Shown piece after piece: positions 47,801 through 57,700 of a stretch of 64,000 nt of DNA. This DNA is from Neoarius graeffei (lineage: Eukaryota; Chordata; Actinopteri; Siluriformes; Ariidae): the NCBI RefSeq assembly GCF_027579695.1, contig NC_083577.1, positions 55,252,283 to 55,316,282 on the forward strand, read 5' to 3'. Each line of letters begins with the position of its first letter. The stretch's first letter is position 1. Position numbers and translations under genes: made by a program. The notes under the pieces are model-generated. The model was not told where the DNA came from. It made no database searches and saw nothing but the letters and a program-made list of their open reading frames with translations.

Positions 47801-47943
47801 ATCTAGTTACTTGTGGGTAGGAAATTTTAACGTATCGGTATAAATCTAAGCGTATCGGATTTTAACTAAAGCGACTAAGCGTATCGGTAGGCAGAGCAAG
47901 CGTCTCGGGCTCGATACGCTAAAACGCTTTGGGGAAAACTTGT

Positions 47944-47980
<37 letters not shown>

Positions 47981-50900
47981 TACAGAGTGTGTATAAAATA
48001 CAAAATACACACCCCATTTCCAGAGAAGTTGGGATATTTTCCAAAATGTAACAAAACCCGTGACTTGTTAATTCACATGAACAGTTTAACTGACAAGTAC
48101 AAAAAAATATTTTCAGTAATTTTACTGACCCAACTTGATTGTTTTTAAGACTGTGAAAAATTTTATAGGATATTCAAGTAACACCATTTTGGAAGATTCC
48201 ACAATAAGCAGGCTAATGACCCTAATCCATAACTATGTCATTGCTTGTTTACCGCAGTGCATTATGGGCGATACCTGGGGTCACCGCCGCTGTATTACTT
48301 ACTTTCGCCTTTGTTAAACACTGCATTGTTCTGTTTAACCGATTTTAACCATGCCTAAAGTGAATTGCTGTGTGCTTTACGGTGTCTCCACAACAAAGAG
48401 AACCACTAATTTCAGCTTTTATCAGCTCCCAATCGAGAAGAAAGAAATGGATGTTCAATCCAAAACCTGTAAAACAAAAGCATTCTTTGGCCTTTGCCTC
48501 TCAACACGCCAAAGCACTTGGCAGCCGAATGAGCCTATCAGAGCGATAAAACTCCCAAACCACGAAGGGTTCTCTTTCGGGTATGTATAATGTTCAGTGT
48601 ATCTCACTAGTGGCATTTATTGAAGAAAATGCATTTCTACTGAACATGGCAGATCAGCGGGTTTCCAAATTTTTTATTATTTTGAATTTTTTCTGGGGGG
48701 GGGGGTAGTCGTAATGTTTTTCCTAATATCAAGTTTTATTTAACTAATCACTCATAAATGTTTTGATGCTGTGCATCCGGGCCCGGGATCATGAAGCATT
48801 CTTAGACTTAAGTTGACAGTTGGTTTTTCATAATGGTTTTCCTTACTGCATCTGTGACTTTCATTGTGCTGGATCAAGATTAAGTATAAGGCTAAGATTT
48901 CATTGGAACAAAGCTTCTGAGAAAATGGTAAGGAATAACTGAAGATTAAAGGAAACAAATTTTGACTTAAGTCTAAGATTGCTTCGTGATCCAATATAAG
49001 TTCTCAGAAATAAGTAATTCTGAGATTTGATGTACAGTGTGGTAGAGTCGGTCTAGACTCTTACCTTCTCACCAAGCTTGATTTGGATTCCAATTTTCCT
49101 GCTGTAAACCCTCGACATATTATCCACCTCTTTAAATCACCAATTTCATCGTCTTCCATGACGGAGCACAGCGAAATTGCTCCTCTCACATCATTCTCAC
49201 GTAAAATTAATCTGACATCCGTCCTGTCGCTCAACTGCTGACCCTGGCTATCCTCCACAATGCATTGCAGTAAACAAGTGATGACATAGTTATGCTTGTG
49301 GGCTATTGGTAACATGCTTGGGTATAAAAGGAGTATGCTCCAAAGGCTCAGTCTTTACAAGCAAGGATGGGTCATGGCTCACTCCTTTGTGCCAAAATTT
49401 TGGAAATAATTGTTGGTCCAGTCAAAGAATTTTCTCAGTGCAAGATTGCAGAGTGTTTAGGGTTTTCAAAATTTACAGTCCATAATGATGTGAAAAGATG
49501 CAGAGAATTCAGAAATCTCTGTGCATGGAGTGCAAGGCCGGAAACTACTGTTGAATGTGCATGATATTTTGAACCCTCAGGCGGCACTGCATGAGAAACA
49601 GTCATGCTAATGTGACAAATATAGCCACGTGGGCTCAGGAGTACTTCAGAAAACCATTTGTCATTTAACGCAGTCTGCCGCTGCATCCAGAAATATATCC
49701 TGAAACTGTGTTACACAAGGAGGAAGCCATTTATCAATTCTATGCAGAAACGCTGCCAATTTCTTTGATCCTGAATTCCTCTCAGATGAAGCAAAAGACA
49801 ACGGACATGTGTGCTGTGGTCTGAAGGCCAATTTATGCTGACAACCCAGTCCTCGCAGACGGTGTCGCAGACAGTGTCTGCGTAGCCCCCCCACCTTCGC
49901 AGACGCTCTGCGCGCACCTCCCAAAAATTGTGACCACCGCAGAAGCCTCGCAGACAGCGCCGCAGACAAGAGGGCTCTGATTGGTCCACTCTACCCGCTG
50001 TACACGCACTTCCGCTTCCCTACTTTCCCGGTTTGTTTTGTTTTCACGACCGGCATTTTTAAAAACACGAGCGAAGATGGAGCAGCATGAAGAGCGGTTG
50101 ATTGAGGAAGTGAGGAAGTACGTACATCTATACGACTCCAGTTCTAGTCATTATAAAAAAAAAAAGTTCTAGTCATTATAAGTAACTGGAGGATAAACAC
50201 TCCACTAACCACACCCACCAACTACTCCTAGCGACTTCGCGCCCCCTTGCGTTGTGCCGGTGAATAACATCGCGCATGCCTATTCCCCCGCTCAACAATA
50301 AATTACAACTGTCTGCGAAAAGCTATCTGCGAAAGCCTTGTCGCACGAGCATGCAGAGGCCTTAAGTCCACGTTTTGGCTTGTTTTCAGGAAAACCGGAC
50401 ATTGGGTTCTCTGTGCCAAAGGAAAACATAACCATCCAGTTTCAGAGAAAGGTGCAAAAGCCAGCGTCTATGATGGTATGGGGGGGTGCATCAGTGCCCA
50501 TGGTGCACGTGTGTGTGTGTGTGTAGTGGGGGTACCATTGACACTGAGGCTTATGTTGGGGTTTTAGAGAGATGCATGTTGCCATCAAGGCAATGTCTGT
50601 CTCTTCCTGGGAAGTCCATGCTTATTTGAGCAGGACAATGTTAGGCCTCATTCTGAATGGGCTACAACAGCGTGGCTTCATAGACAGAGTGCATGTGCTT
50701 GACTGGCCTGCTGCCAGTCCAGATCTGTCTCCTACTGAGAATGTATTATGGTGCATCATGATGAGGAGAATTGGTCAATGGTGACCACGGACTGAAGTCT
50801 TCCATCAGGCAAGAATAGACACAAATTCTGTTTGCAAAACTGCAGCAATTGGTATCCTCAGATCCCATGCGATTTAAAAGAAAGCCTGATGTAACGCAAT

Positions 50901-53900
50901 GGTGTCCCACGCTTTTATTTTTTTATTTTTATTTATTTTTTGGTTACAGGCATCAGATTCCAACTTTGTTTATATTTACAAAATACAATTAAGTTGATCA
51001 GTAAAACTAGAAAATTGCTTTGTACTTTTGTCAGTTAAAGATTCACGTCAACTAACAAATTTAGATTTTTGTTTTATTGCCTTTGTGAAAATATCCCAAC
51101 TTTTTCTGGAAGTGGTGTGTTCAAGTGTGAGATCGGTATGCTGTTCAAAAAAAAAAAACAGCAGACCTGGGGTGAGATTTTGAGGTTGCCCCCTCCCCAA
51201 ACAAATAAATAAAAAAAAATCCCTCAGTGCTGTAGACGGATAGGAACGTGAAAAAAAAAAAAATTCATTTCTTCTGGCAGCTCACTGTCACACATGATTG
51301 CACAGCTTACTGCTTAGGGAAGGAGACAAAGAATAAAAGGGAGATGGGTGAGAAAACAGGGATTGGGATTTTCATGTTATTCATTACCCCTGTCACTCCA
51401 TACACACCACCTTCCTGCAGACTCCCAATAAACCACACTCCTACATGCTGTAGATTAGCATTCGTTTTTATTTATTTAAAGGTGCTGACTGTGAAGTCAT
51501 CTGAGATTTCTCAAATTTATTTATTTATTTATTTATTGTGCTTGGCATTTTCCTACATCTCGCAAGAACAATATCATGTGGCTGAGATGTGATTATTTTT
51601 GATGTGCTGAGGGTCGCTTTCCTCTGTTTTGGGACAGTTTTTCTACTTCTTGAGGTAAACCATATGGCCCTACGGAAATAGCCGAACGCGAGGAGCTTTA
51701 ACTAATTAGCATAATTATGGACCTGCGTCATGCCAAGGTGGCGACTCGCGGGAAAACATCGTGATTCTGCATCGACCTCGGAGAGTTTTGAGTCGCAGGT
51801 TTTTAATTTGTTGTTCACATTTGCAAATAGATCTGTGAAACAAAAGACGGAAAAAGTGTGAGATTTTTTTTTTTTCTCTGTTACTGCTTTTGTGTTATTG
51901 TTTCTTTCTCTGTAAGATCAAAATATTAGGTGTATAACTGCATACTTGCTACCATGGAGTCGAGTCCATGCATTCTTAGGCTAAGATAGCTAAGCGCTAG
52001 CAAGCATGATTTAGTTACCTGTCCAGAAAAATTACATCATCTAACCTTGCTCTGTCTTGCAGTTGCACTCACTCGGCAGGCTTTTCTTTTCTGCTGGCTT
52101 TTAGCTGGCAGGAGAGCAGAGTCCGGCATGTTTGCCCACTCTGACTCGTTTTGGTTAAAAGTAGGTCAAACGCCCCACGGTGGTCATGTGATATCATCTC
52201 ACTTGCTTCAGCAATCTCCGAAATTGTAAAATGCGGGACGTGTTTTATCTCAGCAAAACGTTTATACACAGGCTACACGGTGTGTGCAGCAGCAAAACAT
52301 CTCGAAACTCCAACAGCAATAGAAATGGAACGTTTTGCCCAGAGTTCAAGTGGGGCGGCACGGTGGTGTAGTGGTTAGCACTGTCAGCTTGGAGCAAGAA
52401 GGTTCTGGGTTAGAGCCCAGTGGCGTTTCTGTGTAGAGTTTGCATGTTCTCCCTGTGTCTGCATGGGTTTCCTGTGGGCGCTCTGGTTTCTCCCACAGTT
52501 CAGACATGCAGTTAGGTTCACATGGGGTAGCCTTGGGCTGAAGTGCCCTTGAGCAAGCCACCTAACCTCCAACTGCTCCCTGGGTACTGTAGCATAGCTG
52601 CCCGCTGGGGTGTGTGTGTGTGGTGCGTGTTCACTGCTTCAGGTGGGTTAAATGCACAGGATGAATTTCACTGTGCTTGACTGTGCATGTGACGAAGAAG
52701 AGGAAGAAAAAAAACTTTGCAGTTTTTTGCAGATTACCTGGCTAACTGCAGGAAGCGGTTAGCTGCACAGCTAATGTAGCCATTGCTAGGCTAACGCACC
52801 GATTTTAAAACACGGCAAAACGACCAGTTATACACTTACTTGTTCGGTGTTTGTTGCTGATGCAGCAGAGATGCTTGGTATGGACCCAGGCTTCAGTGAC
52901 AGTTGATGTGCAAAACCTGCCCTGTACTGTCCCAAGTTGTGGAAACATTCATCAGGAAAATGCTTCCGACAGACATACACCGTCTTAGGTAGACTCGACG
53001 GCGTATTATTGAAGTAAATAAAATTAAGCCACTGCGTCTTCAGGGGCTCTCCCGTCGGCAGTAAAAACAGACTCCTTTCTGTGTTGTCACATCCATGTAC
53101 AGCGCAATTTCCATGTTTCGCTCGCTTAGGTGATGCCATGTTGTGTCCTCTATGGTCTCCTCACTAGAACTGGGCGGGGCAATCCATACAGTGGGTGGGA
53201 ATCCAGAGGGGGAGGGGCATGGGGATCATCTCCCTTGCTGACGTAGTAAAGGGAAGAGCTTATCAATGTGCCGTTTTGACGCGCTATTCTCAAATGTTGG
53301 GCATAGTTTGGTTTACACATTGAAATTTCTAGCCACTGGGGTGACTTAAGAAGGTCAGAGGAACTCATTTTAACGTTAAAAAACCTCAAAGTGAAAATTT
53401 CATGCCATGGGACCTTTTAAGTTCTCTTATGAGTTTAGTTGTAAGGTAGCAAATGTAATGCTTAGAAGTTAGGATATTTGTGTTCAGTGGTGCCTAGAAG
53501 TTTGAACCCTTTAAAATTTTGCTTCATCATCAGGTTTTGGGTAAAGTGTGAGGCAGTGCTTTCATGGAAGATCATGCACGTGACCTTATACGAGGAAGAA
53601 TTATAGGTGTAAAGGTTTTCAGTCTGTGTTTCCAGTACCGAAAGACTTTCTAGCGAACTTGAACGATTTAAAAGCCTCTGTACCTGGTGGTAAATGGCAG
53701 TATGTGGTGATTGCTGTGTTGTCACCATGCTCAACATGGTTCATTTTGTTTTAAACAGTAAAAGTGGTAGGTGGTTTTGGTGTGAGTTTGGTTTTTGAAG
53801 GTAAATGTTCAATGTTCTGGTTGTTTAAGTATTTGCTGAAATCAACCCTCATCTTTTTGTCTCCTCAGAGCTCCTAAAAAGGCAAACAGGGATGAAGTCG

Positions 53901-54672
53901 GGCAAAAATCTTGTAGTACATATCATGCACTCTAAAGAAGCTCTCTTAGATATTAATAAACAAACTTTATTTGCACTGAATGCTGTTCTGACATTTATGT
54001 ACTTTTTTTTTCCCTTTCACTTATCAGATAACTAAATGTGCATTAATTAACTCTTATGTATTTGAACATTAAAGTTGGGCAGAAGGGCACATCAAGATTT
54101 GTCTGTTTATACACAGTCTGTTTTATAAACCGTGTAAGATGACTGCAAGAGTGTTAAGTGTTGCCACATACCGTTGGCAGCAAGAAATTGCCAGCAAGTT
54201 GAGTTAAGATTATGTCTTGGTCACATTCTGCCTCTTGAAAATGTGTTGAATGGCCACATTAAAGAAGTACATTACTTATTATTTTATCGAGATGAAATAT
54301 TTCTGGGCATGGTGCCACCTGTATGTGGCGGAAATGGTGTACCCTGTTACAGAATGCACAAAATGCCAGCTGCCTTGTAGATACCTACTCATGTTGGACA
54401 AGTCTTAAACTTTTTTTTTTTCCTGTCCTTTTCAGAATGCTGCCTTTTTATATGGCCTTGGCATGGTTTACTTCCATTACAATGCGTTTCAGTGGTGAGT
54501 ACTATTTCCCATGTACTTCAACATACACTCCTTTTTGTTAAAAACATTTGAACAAAACAGTGGCTTGTAGCCTGCCTTTTTTGGTCGACATCCTCCTCTG
54601 GCTGATACTGTGAAAGGAAAATTAAGGCTTCAGTTATCGAGTCCATCTCAAGGACAAAGAAAACAGCAGAGG

Positions 54673-54714
<42 letters not shown>

Positions 54715-57700
54715 ACTTTTGTTTATTACAGTGTCCGCCATGTTGCTGGGCAAACAAAGAAACAGGGCTGCAACAGTTAGTAATGAAAATCAAGATGACT
54801 GTAGTCAGTGCAATCTCTCTGAAGTGATAAATTCAGGTTATACCAGCAGATCACGTTGCATCAAAAAACTTAAACATGCAGGCATCACAGATCCATATAA
54901 TTTACCCACAAATTTAATTATCCCACTTCAAAAGTGTTCAGCAAACCAGCTACCGGATTTGGGATGCTACAGCATCCTGAACTATTTAGTATTTGGGACT
55001 TCTAAATAGGCGGCATGGTGGTGTAGTGGTTAGTGCTGTCGCCTCACAGTAAGAAGGTCCGGGTTCGAGCCCCGTGGCCGGCGAGGGCCTTTCTGTGCGG
55101 AGTTTGCATGTTCTCCCCGTGTCCGCGTGGGTTTCCTCCGGGTGCTCCGGTTTCCCCCACAGTCCAAAGACATGCAGGTTAGGTTAACTGGTGGCTCTAA
55201 ATTGACTGTAGGTGTGAGTGTGAATGGTTGTCTGTGTCTATGTGTCAGCCCTGTGATGACCTGGCAACTTGTCCAGGGTGTACCCCGCCTTTCGGCCGTA
55301 GTCAGCTGGGATAGGCTTCAGCTTGCCTGCGACCCTGTAGGACAAGATAAAGCGGCTAGAGATAATGAGATGAGACTTCTAAATACAATGAAGAGATGCC
55401 AAAGGCATACGAAAGTACAGATGCCTAACATTCTTTTTAGGCAAGTTTCGTGCGTGCCACAATGTTATGGGAAATTCCAGATCAAGAAAAATACCTTATT
55501 GTGACAAAGGTAAGCTCAAACGTGAACTTTTAATAGTAAACAACCCAGGGCCTAGATCTAGCATGTTTTATGGTGTTTAGTCTTGTCTACCTTGTCAGTA
55601 CATAACAAACATGCTGCTAGTCTAGCCAAGCATTAGGTCTCAAAATATATTACATCCAAAGCCCACATCCAGATAAACATTTTAACGTCCTACATTTGCC
55701 ATTTGGCTTACTCATTCATTTTTTTTGGGTAGTGCAGTAGAGCTGCTAAGTAGGACATGCTTGTATATGTACCAGTCGACTGCCCGGAGTAGTGTCAGAC
55801 CATGCAACCTGTTAAAAGCTTTACTATCTAGACCAAAGTTCTGTCCATGTTATGCCAACTAATGGACTTTGTTGAATGTTAACTTGAGTACGCAGAGGCT
55901 AGGTCTATGGGATTTTTATAATTGAGCGAGAAAAAGTATTCGGAGAAATAACAGGTGCACAGAGGTTTCATACTACCTGGATATAAAGCATGGGGATGCT
56001 TTATTGGCACCCACTTTAACCACAGCTCACCATTTTTCTCGTCTCGGGAAGCAGTGAAAAGTTAAACCAGGCTTATCTCCACGTCTGTTATTACATCCAA
56101 AAGCATTACAGGTCTCTGGCATTGTTCTTTGAGATGTAACTTCAAGTTTGTCTGTAGATGCACTGAATTTGGCTTGCAATCACTCGCATACATTTGTGCC
56201 GCTACAGTGCCAATCATTGTCAGACACAAATCTTGCCTGGCAATATGGCTGCATAAACCAATCCACAGTTATGATGATGCCATGTAAAAGGCCTCTATAC
56301 ACTTGGTGTGCAAGCAGTAGTTTAAATGTGCTTGCATGGTGACAGACCAGTAGTCTCAAAATACTTATTTAAAATGCTAATGCTTTTCTGACACAGAACA
56401 GTTAGGATGGTAGCCTACTGCTGTGAACGATGGCTGCATTGTTAGCCTAAACACGGTAGCCTTTAGCATTAACCATAGTAAACATCGTATGAAACATTGC
56501 TGTGTAGTCAACTGTGTCAGATGTCTCAAACAAAAATGATGGTAATGTGTATTTCAGGATAAGGATAATGTTGTTTGTCTGTGGTGATTTTGCCAAATTG
56601 GTAGGGTTTCCTCTGGTCTGAAATGGCACCATTTGCATATTGGATTTTGTGAATCTATTATTACTCCTGAAGTAATAATACTGAAAGTACATCTGTACCC
56701 GACTCTTATTTTTCTTTCCAACAAGTAGGGGCAGAGCTGTCTCTGCATCTACACTTGTTGCCATCTTCCATGTGTTGGGATGCATTCTTCTTTTTTTTTT
56801 TTTTCCTTCCTTTGGCGTTTTAACAGCAAACTACCTCATCTTGTAGGCGTATATGCTGTTCCCATCTGGTTCAGAAGAATTGCATCCTCGTGACGTACAG
56901 CATTTTTTTAAATAAAGTGGGGGTTTTTTCACAATTTTGGCATAAACTTGGTACCAAGTTATCAGTTTTTGTGACCTCCCTAGTGGTGACCTGTGTTGTT
57001 TGGTGGAGCAAACACAGATAAATGGTCACAAGTTAGCAAATTGGGGGGTGGCACATAACCAGTTAAACAGCATTGCACGTACTCGGGGCAATTGCTAAAA
57101 GTTTCAGAAGTCAGAAACAGTTGAATGTTTGCCAGGAAGAGGAAAAACTGTCAAGTTGTTGAGATTCAAAGTCAAATTAAACAACACCTCCCTAACAAAC
57201 TGTGTCGCTGTTCTCTTGTACACATGAGGACCCAGTCATGTGTTTAGTTCCCTTTTATCCAGAATGCAATATTTATATACACGCGTACACAATCTGAGAA
57301 ACGGTACAATAAAACCTCAGATATTTGCACTAAAGAGAGCTGTTCACAAGAACGGATTTTGTACTCCTTCAACTTGCAGCCTATCTTTTAATGTGTAGCT
57401 TCTCCTCTTGCGGCAGTTATTCATCTGTTTTGTAGTTAAACTGCATTCTCTCATCCGCATCCTGTTTCACAGTCTGGGATCAGTCATCGCAGCAGCAGAC
57501 AGGGAGAAGTTCAGTGAGTTCACTGAGATGTGCTTCACACAAATGACCAATGGCTGCATTCACTGAGAACACAAACAAGCAAAACCTTCCTGCCACAAGT
57601 TGGCCACATGTGCATTTTAACAGGGATTGTTTGCAGAAAAATGTGTCTGTAGGAATTCTGGTTCTTAATCACTAATACACACTGACATGCATTTACATTT

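Larger units (their letters stand above)
48216..49303. mobile_element. ISL2EU-like element with THAP and SAP first exons
   Basis: TA at 48214-48215 and 49304-49305. Inverted arms share CATAACTATGTCAT and CTTGTTTAC. A THAP-like exon runs inward from the left and a SAP-like exon inward from the right; the gene bodies are missing. Confidence 0.72.
48008..51119. mobile_element. Tc1/mariner element (AAGTTGGGA type) hosting two other elements
   Basis: Ends CACACCCCATTTCCAGAG and the inverted CTGGAAGTGGTGTG. Internal family motifs (GGGTATAAAAGGAGTATGC at 49320) are split by the element at 48216-49303; the segment TGTGCTGTGGTCTGA is split from AGTCCACGTTTTGGC by 49825-50362. About 1.5 kb without the insertions. 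Confidence 0.8.

Noticed and set aside
1-55374. Long open frames in V-SINE copies (for example at 2552-2947, 3677-4399, 41407-41676, 55127-55504)
   Set aside because: Same sequence recurs in every SINE copy and on both strands; these are shadows of a tRNA-derived repeat.
56447-56785. 112-codon minus-strand frame in kdm6a intron 5
   Set aside because: AT-rich, no recognisable motif, no THAP or transposase pattern; probably chance.
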